Part shown: piece by piece, positions 16,700 to 24,664 of the stretch
Layout: each line of letters starts with the position of its first letter
How positions within the stretch are numbered: position 1 is the stretch's first letter
Origin: Cupriavidus basilensis OR16
GTDB taxonomy: Bacteria > Pseudomonadota > Gammaproteobacteria > Burkholderiales > Burkholderiaceae
NCBI RefSeq assembly: GCF_000243095.1
Contig: NZ_AHJE01000016.1
Location: 62,001 to 126,000, forward strand
DNA: 64,000 bases
Direction of reading: 5' to 3'
Translations under genes and position numbers: made by a program
The notes under the pieces: generated by a model
Databases searched by the model: none
What the model was told of the DNA's origin: nothing
What the model saw: the letters and a program-made list of their open reading frames with translations, nothing else

Positions 16700-17197
16700 A
16701 TGCCGAGAAACACCAGAGATACGGAAATTGCCAGTCGCATGCTGCGGCACTGGCACGAAGCAGTGCCCAACGATCGGATGGCGCATCTCGTCAAGGACGC
16801 AACGCGCGGATTTTTGCGAGCGCTGCAGACGAGGCTTGCCCGCCACGATGTGCAATTGGGGCACTGGACCTTCCTGCGCATCCTATGGGAGCGCGATGGC
16901 CTGACAAAGCGCGAGCTCAGCATCGAGGCAGGCGTGATGGAACCCACCACGGTCGTCGCGCTCAAGGCCATGGAGAAACTGGGCTACGTCAGCCTCGAAC
17001 AGCGGCCCGACAACCGCAAGAATATCTACGTGTTCCTGACGCCCCTGGGCAGGAAGTTGAAGAAGCTGCTTGTTCCGCTGGCCGAAGAAGTCAACGCATT
17101 GGCACTGGATGGCATTCCAGCCAAGGACGTAGAGACAACTCGCCATGCGCTGCTCGTGATGATCAACAATCTCGGTGCCGATGCCCAGGCGGAGTAG
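16700..17197 (+). CDS. MarR-family transcriptional regulator
   Basis: A 165-residue winged-helix regulator with GHWTFLRILWERDGLTKRELS, the recognition region GVMEPTTVVALKAMEKLGYV and the wing RPDNRKNIYVFLTPLGRKLKK. Proteins of this type often repress aromatic catabolic operons until a ligand binds. It lies after the oph operon in the same direction and is the only regulator in that module, so control of ophA2 through the palindrome at 9785-9798 is a reasonable guess. The frame is open from 16592, but MPRNTRD at 16700 gives the normal family length. No clear ribosome site marks the start. Confidence 0.78.
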   Translation: MPRNTRDTEIASRMLRHWHEAVPNDRMAHLVKDATRGFLRALQTRLARHDVQLGHWTFLRILWERDGLTKRELSIEAGVMEPTTVVALKAMEKLGYVSLEQRPDNRKNIYVFLTPLGRKLKKLLVPLAEEVNALALDGIPAKDVETTRHALLVMINNLGADAQAE

Positions 17198-17358
17198 CTC
17201 CGGCTGCCCGGCCTGAGCCGCCGTGTAACCCGCATCAATTGCCATGACGCTGCCAATCGCCGGAGCAGCGCCTGCCGAACTCAGACATGGGATCCCCGAA
17301 GCAATTTCCTCCAGCGTGCTTTATTGCCCCGGCGGATATTTCATCCTCCTCCAGAAAA

Positions 17359-18348
17359 TCATTGATCTATAACAACCTTGGAGCGATTTACCATCTCCCG
17401 CCAGGCATCCATATCCCGCTTCATTTGTGGCGCGAACGAATTACCATTAGTCCAATTTATAATAACGTCCATCTCCTCCAAATATTTTCTCTCGACCGGG
17501 TTATCGAGGACCGCCTTGATAGCCATGCTTAGACGGCCAGCAATTTCCGGTGCGACGTTCGCCGGGGCCAAAAAAGCATACCAGCCTCCCCCATAGCTCA
17601 TCTCGTTGTGCCCTTGCTCGGCAAACGTCGGTACATTTGGCAGTGACGCCACTCTCTTTTCGCCTATGACGGCGATGGGCGTGAGCTTGCCGGATAGCAA
17701 GTAACTCTTGGCAGCAAACACGGAGAACAATCCCATTTCAATCTGACCACCAAGTAGATCGGTGAGGGCAGGAGTCTCCCCTTTGTACAATGCCCCGGTC
17801 ATGCCCAGATCATTCTCCTTATTGAAAATCTCCAAAATCACCTGCGGCCCGGTTGACCCTGCACCATAGCTCCAGCGCTTACCTCGAGCGGCTTTAACGA
17901 ATTCATCGACATTTTTTACGCCCAGGTCGGGACGAACCACAACAACCGTTGCGCTTAGTCCGATCCTGCCCAGAGGCGTGAAATCCTTCAGCGGATCATA
18001 GGCGATCTTCTTGAAATGAATTGGATTCTGGATATGGGAGGTCTGTGCCAAGAGAATCGTATAACCGTCCGGCGGCGCCTTCGCAACAGCAAGGGTTCCA
18101 ATAATTGTGCTGGCGCCGGGGCGATTCTCCACGACTATCTGCTGTCCAAGCTGTTCCGCCATGTTCTTTGCGAATCGGCGCGCGATAGCGTCGGCGACTC
18201 CGCCAGGGGCGACCGGCACCACGAGCTTGATTGGGTGATCCGGCCAGGTTCCGCGCTGCGCCATTGCCGGCTTCTGCATCGATGCCAGCGCGGCAATGCT
18301 CAGCCCGCTCAAGATAAAACGGCGCTTCTTACTGACAAGATCTTTCAT
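17359..18348 (-). CDS. Bug/TctC-family solute receptor
   Basis: A 329-residue periplasmic receptor. The N-terminus KKRRFILSGLSIAALASM is an export signal ending near AMAQ. Family motifs are HPIKLVVPVAPGGVADAIAR, VVENRPGASTIIGTLAVAK and PPDGYTILLAQTSHIQ. The start at 18348 is set by a strong AAGGGGGAAG site, although the frame is open further upstream. It should bind a small carboxylate. The base composition is slightly more AT-rich than its neighbours. It is divergent from the thiolase operon, so its ligand may be the substrate of that pathway. The 17198-17358 stretch downstream shows no gene. Confidence 0.84.
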   Translation of the reverse strand: MKDLVSKKRRFILSGLSIAALASMQKPAMAQRGTWPDHPIKLVVPVAPGGVADAIARRFAKNMAEQLGQQIVVENRPGASTIIGTLAVAKAPPDGYTILLAQTSHIQNPIHFKKIAYDPLKDFTPLGRIGLSATVVVVRPDLGVKNVDEFVKAARGKRWSYGAGSTGPQVILEIFNKENDLGMTGALYKGETPALTDLLGGQIEMGLFSVFAAKSYLLSGKLTPIAVIGEKRVASLPNVPTFAEQGHNEMSYGGGWYAFLAPANVAPEIAGRLSMAIKAVLDNPVERKYLEEMDVIINWTNGNSFAPQMKRDMDAWREMVNRSKVVIDQ

Positions 18349-18731
18349 TCTTCCCCCTTGATTGGCCCGTGTTCGGGAAACCGGCGTTTCAGTTGCTGCG
18401 GTCATGCGGATCTCCTCACGGCGATGCGTCGCACCGTCAGCACCTGGGCCTATTGAGACAATTATGCTTATAGGCCTAACAATATCCGAATGCGGACTTA
18501 CCCTAGTCACCCCCAGCGCAAGCTGCTGAAGTACCTCTTGTGGAACCTGGGAGAAGTCTGCCGACGCAGCCTCGGAGCCCTAACTGGCCGACACCCGCCG
18601 AATATTCATCCCTTTGAACGAGGCGAGTCGCCCGGACGGCACAACATAATCGTTTCGCAAAAAATGCGGTGCCGCAGAGGCCGCGCGCACGCTTGCCGCC
18701 CCGTCCGAACAAATGCAGACCAGGAATCTAG
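18349..18731 (+). promoter_or_regulatory. Divergent control region and thiolase leader
   Basis: A 383-bp gap with no gene. Near 18468-18479 TTATAGGCCTAA is a near-palindrome in an AT-rich patch between the divergent Bug and thiolase genes. At 18496-18506 ACTTACCCTAG begins a stretch also found before the SDR at 34954. At 18604-18627 is a 24-bp motif (ATTCATCCCTTTGAACGAGG plus CGAG) that recurs, with changes, at 28924, 34867 and 39159, each time upstream of a gene or gene remnant of the CoA pathway. These look like shared regulatory elements. The protein that binds them is unknown. Confidence 0.45.
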
Positions 18732-19937
18732 ATGAACGAAGCCTTTCTATATGACGCCGTCCGAACGCCGCGCGGCAGGAGCCGCGACAGCGGCGCCTTG
18801 CGCGACATCACGCCTGTCTCGCTCGCCGCGCAGACGCTGCGGGCCCTGCGCGAGCGTCATGGGCTGGATCCGACACTGATCGAAGAGACAGGCTTTGGCG
18901 TTGTCATGCCTATCGGCGAACAAGGTTCCGATCTTCCGCGCATCGCGTTGCTGGCCGCGGGCTACGGCGAGAGCGTGCCGGGCTACCAGCTCAACCGCTT
19001 CTGTGTGTCCGGCCTCGATACTGTCAACCAGGCCGCGGCGGCGATCATGGCCGGCCAGATCGAAGCGGCGCTCGGCGGCGGCGTCGAATCGATGTCGCGC
19101 GTGGCCATCGGCTCGGATGGCGGTGCAATCTATACCGATCCTTCCGTTACTCGGGAGTTTCCCTACATGCCGAACGGCGTGGCTGCCGACCTGATTGCCA
19201 CCCTGGAGGGCCTGACGCGTCACGATGTGGACGCCTACGCCTTGGAGAGCCAGAAGCGCGCGGCGCATGCGAGTCAGCAAGGCCATTTCGACCGATCGCT
19301 GATTCCGGTGCGCAACGTGATCGGCGACGTCGTCCTGGCGCGGGATGAAGCCCTCCGGCCCGAGACCAGCATGGAAGGCCTGAAGAAGCTGGCGCCCGCG
19401 TTTGCCAGTACGGGAAAGCAAGGTTTTGACACGATCGCCCTGCAGCGCTATCCGGAACTCGAGCAGATCGAGCATATCCACACAAGCGGCAACTCCAGCG
19501 CCATAGTCGATGGCGCCGCCGTGGTGCTGGTCGGCAGCAAGGCGTTCGGCGAACGCGCCGGGCTGAAGCCGCGTGCCCGCATCCGCCACTTTGCCTCGCT
19601 TGGCAGCGATCCCAACATGAACCTGGGGGGGCCGGTCCCTGTCACGAAGAAGCTGCTGGCGCGCAGCGGCTTGCGCATTGCCGACATCGATCTCTTCGAA
19701 GTCAATGAGGCGTTCTCTGTCGTTCCGTTGGTATTCATGCGCGCCTTCGACATCGACCACGCGAAGGTCAACGTCAATGGCGGTGCAATCGCGCTGGGCC
19801 ATCCACTGGGTGCGACCGGTGCCATGCTGCTTGGCACGCTGCTCGACGAACTGGAGCGCCGCGACTTGCACCGTGGGCTGGTTACCTTGTGCGCTGCTGC
19901 CGGCCAGGCCACCGCGACGCTGATCGAGCGTGTTTAA
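18732..19937 (+). CDS. Acetyl-CoA acetyltransferase (thiolase)
   Basis: A 401-residue thiolase. The nucleophile is Cys91 in YQLNRFCVSGLDTV. Other catalytic motifs are NEAF, GGAIALGHPLGATGAM with the active histidine, and a C-terminal cysteine in TLCAAAGQAT, a variant of the usual CxGGG. It cleaves 3-ketoacyl-CoA with CoA at the end of a beta-oxidation cycle. It opens a plus-strand operon with a FadB-like enzyme 51 bp later and an acyl-CoA dehydrogenase coupled to that. Control probably comes through the leader at 18496-18627. Confidence 0.9.
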   Translation: MNEAFLYDAVRTPRGRSRDSGALRDITPVSLAAQTLRALRERHGLDPTLIEETGFGVVMPIGEQGSDLPRIALLAAGYGESVPGYQLNRFCVSGLDTVNQAAAAIMAGQIEAALGGGVESMSRVAIGSDGGAIYTDPSVTREFPYMPNGVAADLIATLEGLTRHDVDAYALESQKRAAHASQQGHFDRSLIPVRNVIGDVVLARDEALRPETSMEGLKKLAPAFASTGKQGFDTIALQRYPELEQIEHIHTSGNSSAIVDGAAVVLVGSKAFGERAGLKPRARIRHFASLGSDPNMNLGGPVPVTKKLLARSGLRIADIDLFEVNEAFSVVPLVFMRAFDIDHAKVNVNGGAIALGHPLGATGAMLLGTLLDELERRDLHRGLVTLCAAAGQATATLIERV

Positions 19938-19988
19938 CCTGCGCAACATGTTCAAGCCATGCAGCACCTCAAATCAGGAAACGTACTG

Positions 19989-22142
19989 ATGAAGCCCATT
20001 TCCGTTTCCGTCGATCAAGACGGGATTGCACTGATCACAATCGACTGCGCCGATCGGCCCGTCAACGTCTATACGCCGGCCTTGACGGCAGGGATGGGCG
20101 AGGCGGTCGAGCACGTGCTGGCCAACGACGCGATCGTCGGCGCCATCATCACTTCCGGCAAGGACAGCTTCCTCGCCGGCGCCGACCTCAACGCGGTGCT
20201 CGAGCGGCTGGAAGCGGCGCTGACACAGGGGCGCAGCGCACTGCCCGGTTTCGTCGCCGAGAACCGTTTCATGCGCCGCATGGAGACCGGCGGCAAGCCG
20301 TTCGCTGCCGCCATCAACGGTACGGCGCTCGGCGGCGGGCTGGAGCTCTGCCTGGCCTGCCACTACCGCGTTCTGTCGGATGCACCCGATACGCGCGTCG
20401 GGCTGCCAGAAGTCGGCGTCGGTCTGTTGCCGGCCGGCGGCGGAACCCAGCGCCTGCCGCGCCTGCTCGGGATTGAAGCCGCGTTGCCGCTGCTGCTGGA
20501 TGGCACCCCCCTCGCCCCCGAGCGTGCGCTGGCGCTCGGCGTCGTGGATGAGATCGCACCGTGCGCGGAGCTGGTGATGCGTGCCAAGCGCTGGCTCCTC
20601 GCCAATCGCGGCGCGCGCCAGCCCTGGGACCGGGACGGCTACCGCATGCCAGGGGGCGCCGGCGCGCTGGCCGAGCATGCATTGCGCAGCTTCCATACCG
20701 GCATCGCACAGGTTCGCAGCCGTACGCACGGCAACTATCCGGCGCCGCTGGCGATTCTCTCGGCAGTTTATGAAGGCACGCAGCTGCCTTTCGAGCGCGC
20801 CATGGCGATCGAGGCTCAGTACTTCGCGCAGCTCGCGGCGGATCCGGTCGCGCGCAACCTCGTGCGCACGCAGTTCGTCAACCGCAAGCGCTACGCGCGG
20901 CTTGCGCACCGTCCGCAGGGAATCCCCCAGGGGCCGGCGCAGCGGCTCGGGATTCTTGGCGCTGGCATGATGGGGGCAGGCATTGCGCTTGCCGCCGCGC
21001 GGGCCGGCATCGAAGTGGTACTGCTCGATGCCACGCGCGAGCAAGCGGCCGCTGGCCGGCTCCGCGCCATGGAAATGGCAACCGGCGCTGGGGCGTCAAT
21101 GACGCAGAGCGAACCCGCGCAGCGCGTGGGCAAGCTGATTCATGCGACGGAGCATTACGCCGACCTCGACGGTTGCGACTTCGTGATCGAAGCCGTGTTC
21201 GAAGACCGCGCAGTCAAGACCGATGTGATCGCCCGCGCGCTGGCCGTGCTATCGCCCACGGCGATCTTTGCTTCGAATACGTCCACTTTGCCCATCACCG
21301 GCCTGGCCACAGGCACCGGCAGGCCGGAGCGCTTCATCGGCATGCATTTCTTCTCCCCGGTGGCGCGCATGCCTTTGCTGGAAATCATCCTGGGTGAGCG
21401 GACCTCGCGCGAAACCCTGGCGCACGCGATGGACCTGGCTGCCCGGCTGAAGAAGACGCCAATCGTGGTCAACGACAGCCCGGGCTTCTACACCAGCCGC
21501 ATCTTCTGCGCATACGTCGACGAGGCAATGGCGATGCTTGCCGAGGGTGTCAAGCCAGCGCTGATCGAGAACGCCGCCCGCATGGCCGGCATGGCGGTGA
21601 GCCCGTTGGCCGTACTGGACGAAGTGTCGCTGGACCTGCAGCAGCGCGTGGTCAGGCAGGCCGAGGCGGACGGCGTGGCCGAGCCGCTGCGCCGCGTCCA
21701 CGCACAGCCGGTCATCGCCCGCATGAATGCCATTGACAGGCTGGGCCGCAAGCGCGGCGGCGGATTCTACGACTACCCGGAGGGCGGCAAGAAGCGCCTC
21801 TGGCCTGGACTAGCGCAAGAGTACCCGGCGGCGCGACAGCAACCCGGCCTGGGAGAAGTGAAGCGGCGTCTCCTGCACGCCCAGGCATTGGAATCGGTCC
21901 GCTGCTTGGAGGAAGGGGTGATCTCGGCGCCGGAAGACGCAGACATTGGCGCCATCCTTGGGCTCGGTTTCCCGGCATGGACTGGTGGCCCTCTGTCGCT
22001 GGTCGACACCATTGGCGTACGCGCCTTCGTGCTTGCGTGCGATGCGCTTGCCGACGCTTACGGCTCCCGGTTCCGGCCTACGCAGGCCCTTTGCGAGCGC
22101 GCACGGCGCGGCGAGCCGTTCTACCGCACGGAGGCGGCATGA
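19989..22142 (+). CDS. Bifunctional enoyl-CoA hydratase / 3-hydroxyacyl-CoA dehydrogenase (FadB-like)
   Basis: A 717-residue multifunctional beta-oxidation enzyme. Residues 1-200 are a crotonase domain with the oxyanion segment NGTALGGGLELCLACHYRV and LPEVGVGLLPAGGGTQRLPR. From about residue 315 comes the NAD-binding dehydrogenase domain, GILGAGMMGAGIALAAARAG, then FIGMHFFSPVARMPLLE and NDSPGFYTSRIF, and a C-terminal 3HCDH domain to the end. It hydrates enoyl-CoA and oxidises the 3-hydroxyacyl-CoA. The start has AGGAAACGTACTG before the ATG, which excludes the longer open frame from 19959. Its stop overlaps the next start (ATGA). Confidence 0.9.
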   Translation: MKPISVSVDQDGIALITIDCADRPVNVYTPALTAGMGEAVEHVLANDAIVGAIITSGKDSFLAGADLNAVLERLEAALTQGRSALPGFVAENRFMRRMETGGKPFAAAINGTALGGGLELCLACHYRVLSDAPDTRVGLPEVGVGLLPAGGGTQRLPRLLGIEAALPLLLDGTPLAPERALALGVVDEIAPCAELVMRAKRWLLANRGARQPWDRDGYRMPGGAGALAEHALRSFHTGIAQVRSRTHGNYPAPLAILSAVYEGTQLPFERAMAIEAQYFAQLAADPVARNLVRTQFVNRKRYARLAHRPQGIPQGPAQRLGILGAGMMGAGIALAAARAGIEVVLLDATREQAAAGRLRAMEMATGAGASMTQSEPAQRVGKLIHATEHYADLDGCDFVIEAVFEDRAVKTDVIARALAVLSPTAIFASNTSTLPITGLATGTGRPERFIGMHFFSPVARMPLLEIILGERTSRETLAHAMDLAARLKKTPIVVNDSPGFYTSRIFCAYVDEAMAMLAEGVKPALIENAARMAGMAVSPLAVLDEVSLDLQQRVVRQAEADGVAEPLRRVHAQPVIARMNAIDRLGRKRGGGFYDYPEGGKKRLWPGLAQEYPAARQQPGLGEVKRRLLHAQALESVRCLEEGVISAPEDADIGAILGLGFPAWTGGPLSLVDTIGVRAFVLACDALADAYGSRFRPTQALCERARRGEPFYRTEAA

Positions 22143-23299
22143 GCACGATACGAAGAATCTTCGAGCCCGAGCACGACCAGTTCCGCGACTCCGTGGCACG
22201 CTTTATCCGCAAGGAGGTTGCGCCGCATGTCGATGCCTGGCGCAAGGCTGGGTGTTGTGATCGAACCATCTTCGAGAAGGCTGGCGAGCAGGGCCTGTTG
22301 CTGATGTGGGCCGCCGAGCAGTATGGGGGCGCCGGCATGGCGGACTTCCGCTACGAGCAGATCCTGTACGAAGAGACGATCCGGCATGGCGACATCGGCG
22401 TGTTCTTTACGCTGCATTCGCGGCTGGTGGCACCCTATATCGCACGCTTGGGCAATGATGAACAGAAAGCGCGGCTGCTGCCCGATGCGGCAAGCGGCAA
22501 GCGCATCCTTGCCATTGCCATGACCGAGCCCGGAACAGGCTCGGACCTGGCTGGCATCCAGGCGCGCGCACGGAAAACCGACGGCGGCTGGCTGCTGCAG
22601 GGCACAAAGACATATATTTCGAACGGGCTGAATGCCGATGCGGTCATCGTGGTGGCCCGCAGCGATCCGGCCCAGCCACGCGCCTTTGGGCTATTCCTTG
22701 CCGAACGCGGCATGCCCGGCTTCGAGCGGGGGCGCAAGCTGGACAAGCTTGGCCTTGACGCGCAAGACACGGCCGAACTGTTCTTCGACAACGTATTCGT
22801 GCCGGATGCCAACCTGCTGGGTGACCCCGCGAAGGGGCTTGGCTACCTGGCGGAAGGACTGGCGGAAGAACGGTTGCTCAGTGCCTGCCAGTCGGTCGCA
22901 CACGCGCAGGTAGCGCTGGACCTGACGCTGGACTACGTCAAGGCGCGACGTGCGTTCGGCCGGCCGCTGGGCGCTTTCCAGAACACACGGTTCGCACTGG
23001 CGCGCAAGCATGCGGAGCTCGACGCGATGCAGTCATGGATCGACACACTGGTGATTGAGCACAATGCCGGGAGGCTGGACGCACCGACGGCCGCCTCGGC
23101 CAAGCTGTTGACTTCAGAACTGGAGAATCGCCTGATCGACGATTGCCTGCAGTTCCACGGTGGCGCCGGCTATATGGACGAGTACCGGATCAGCCGCATG
23201 TACCGTGATGCGCGAGTGTCGCGGATCTATGCGGGAAGCTCGGAGATCATGCTGGAGATTGTCGGCCGCTCGCTGGGGTTGTCGGAGCGCATGGCCTAG
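22139..23299 (+). CDS. Acyl-CoA dehydrogenase, long-chain/isovaleryl type
   Basis: A 386-residue flavoenzyme with the N-terminal helical domain, the AIAMTEPGTGSDLAGIQARA motif, GTKTYISNGLNADAVIVVAR, the C-terminal QFHGGAGYMDEYRISRMYRD motif and RIYAGSSEIMLEIVGRSLGL. It removes two hydrogens from an acyl-CoA, passing electrons to an electron-transfer flavoprotein. The start overlaps the FadB-like stop, so it is translationally coupled. Together with the two genes before it, it forms an almost complete beta-oxidation cycle. The chain length and branching of the substrate cannot be told. Confidence 0.9.
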   Translation: MSTIRRIFEPEHDQFRDSVARFIRKEVAPHVDAWRKAGCCDRTIFEKAGEQGLLLMWAAEQYGGAGMADFRYEQILYEETIRHGDIGVFFTLHSRLVAPYIARLGNDEQKARLLPDAASGKRILAIAMTEPGTGSDLAGIQARARKTDGGWLLQGTKTYISNGLNADAVIVVARSDPAQPRAFGLFLAERGMPGFERGRKLDKLGLDAQDTAELFFDNVFVPDANLLGDPAKGLGYLAEGLAEERLLSACQSVAHAQVALDLTLDYVKARRAFGRPLGAFQNTRFALARKHAELDAMQSWIDTLVIEHNAGRLDAPTAASAKLLTSELENRLIDDCLQFHGGAGYMDEYRISRMYRDARVSRIYAGSSEIMLEIVGRSLGLSERMA

Positions 23300-23333
23300 C
23301 GCACACAGGTCTGCTGCATACAGTCCGACAGGA

Positions 23334-23372
23334 GAATATGGGCGCTTCCGGCCATCGGAAGCGCCCATATTC
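23334..23372. terminator. Perfect 17-bp bidirectional terminator hairpin
   Basis: GAATATGGGCGCTTCCG (23334-23350), loop GCCAT, and CGGAAGCGCCCATATTC (23356-23372) pair without mismatch. It sits between two convergent acyl-CoA dehydrogenase genes and touches the minus-strand stop codon at 23373. Confidence 0.8.
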
Positions 23373-24386
23373 CTATCCCCGCGCGATGCGGTTCGCCATG
23401 CTCCAGCGGTGGACTTCCGAAGGGCCGTCGTAGATGCGGAATGCGCGCATGTCCCGGAAAATGCGGGCGACGATGGTCTCGTCGGTTACGCCGCTGCCAC
23501 CCAGCACCTGGACAGAGCGATCCACGATGCGCCACAGGGCTTCGGAGCAGATCACCTTGGCCTGGCTCGACTCGTGCCGGCCTTTCTCGCCCTGGTCCAA
23601 GACCCAGGCGCAATGCCAGACCGTCAGCCGGGCAATGTGCAGTTCCATCTCGTTGTCGGCAAGCATGAAGCCCACGCCTTCGTGCTCGACCAAGCTGCGG
23701 CCGAACGCGCGGCGCTGCCGGGCATAGTCAGCCGCCACGTCATGGGCGCGCCGTGCCGCGCCGAGCCAGCGCATGCAGTGGGTAAGGCGGGCCGGGGCGA
23801 GACGCAACTGCGCATAGCGAAAGCCTTCCCCCACCTTGCCGAGGACATCGGTGGCCGGCACGCGCAGGTTGTCGAACCGCACGACGGCATGCCCACCGGT
23901 GAAACAGGTGTTGATGAGGTAGTCGTCGCCATCCTGGAGCGCGACAGTCTGGAGCATGGACGGGTCCGCTCCGGCGCCTGGCGACGGCTCCGTCATGCAA
24001 AAGCAGGAGCGTGTGTGCCCGTCGATCAGCGGTTGCAGCCAGCGCTTTTTCTGCGCCGGCGTCGCCACGATTTCCATCAGGTGGATATTGCCTTCGTCGG
24101 GGGCGTGGATGTTCAGCGCAACCGGGCCAAGAGGCGAATACCCTGCCTCTTCGAAGACAATGGCCTTGTCGGCATGGCTCAGCCCCAGGCCGCCTGCTTC
24201 CTTCGAGGCGTGCGGCGTCAACAGGCCCGCGGCGCGAGCCTTTGCGACCAGTTCCGTGCGGAGCGCTTCGGTGGGTCCGTGCGCGGTCTGCCTGGGATCG
24301 CGCTCCATCGGCATGATGTGTTCCGCGATGAACGCGCGGGTGCGTGCCTGCAATGCCTGCTGCGCAGCATTCAAACTGAAGTCCAT
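23373..24386 (-). CDS. Acyl-CoA dehydrogenase (ACAD10/11-like) with internal in-frame deletion
   Basis: 337 residues, against about 400 usual for this family. The N-terminal helical domain (to ACAD motif CFCMTEPSPGAGADPSMLQT) and C-terminal domain (LTHCMRWLGAARRAHDVAAD, QVLGGSGVTDETIVARIFRD, RIYDGPSEVHRWSMANRIA) are clear. Between DGDDYLIN and TCFTGGHAVVRFDNLRVP about 50 to 55 residues of the middle beta domain are missing, including the usual GRKWWxSGA segment that helps bind flavin and substrate. The deletion keeps the frame, so a protein can be made but is probably inactive. The family is the one paired with APH-like phosphotransferases in 4-hydroxyacid catabolism, and such a gene lies at 35737. 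Confidence 0.78.
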   Translation of the reverse strand: MDFSLNAAQQALQARTRAFIAEHIMPMERDPRQTAHGPTEALRTELVAKARAAGLLTPHASKEAGGLGLSHADKAIVFEEAGYSPLGPVALNIHAPDEGNIHLMEIVATPAQKKRWLQPLIDGHTRSCFCMTEPSPGAGADPSMLQTVALQDGDDYLINTCFTGGHAVVRFDNLRVPATDVLGKVGEGFRYAQLRLAPARLTHCMRWLGAARRAHDVAADYARQRRAFGRSLVEHEGVGFMLADNEMELHIARLTVWHCAWVLDQGEKGRHESSQAKVICSEALWRIVDRSVQVLGGSGVTDETIVARIFRDMRAFRIYDGPSEVHRWSMANRIARG

Positions 24387-24397
24387 TTTCCTGTCTC

Positions 24398-24421
24398 GCT
24401 CTGTTGCTCTGTTGCTCTGTT
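24398..24421. repeat. Three 8-bp tandem repeats
   Basis: GCTCTGTT occurs three times in a row, followed by the variant GCTATGGT, just upstream of the minus-strand acyl-CoA dehydrogenase start. The repeat may vary in copy number and change promoter or leader spacing. The rest of 24422-24664 is an unassigned divergent promoter region. Confidence 0.7.
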
Positions 24422-24664
24422 GCTATGGTGCTGTGGTGACGCCTGCCGGTGTGCAGCCGGCAGGCGGGTACACACTTGGGCCGGGCCAAGCCGGGATGCC
24501 GCCAAGATTAGCGCCTGCGCACGGGCGATACTTCATCCGAAGGGACGATTTTCCCGCATTGTGGCGTTGATACCAGCAAAGCATGCCATGACTGGCACAG
24601 GATAGCGCCATGAGCGGATAGAATCCACGTTTGTCCCGCCAGTAACGAAGCCCTCCGGATTGCC

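Noticed and set aside
23160..24605. 481-codon plus-strand frame opposite the second acyl-CoA dehydrogenase
   Set aside because: The minus strand has clear dehydrogenase motifs and a perfect terminator at its stop.
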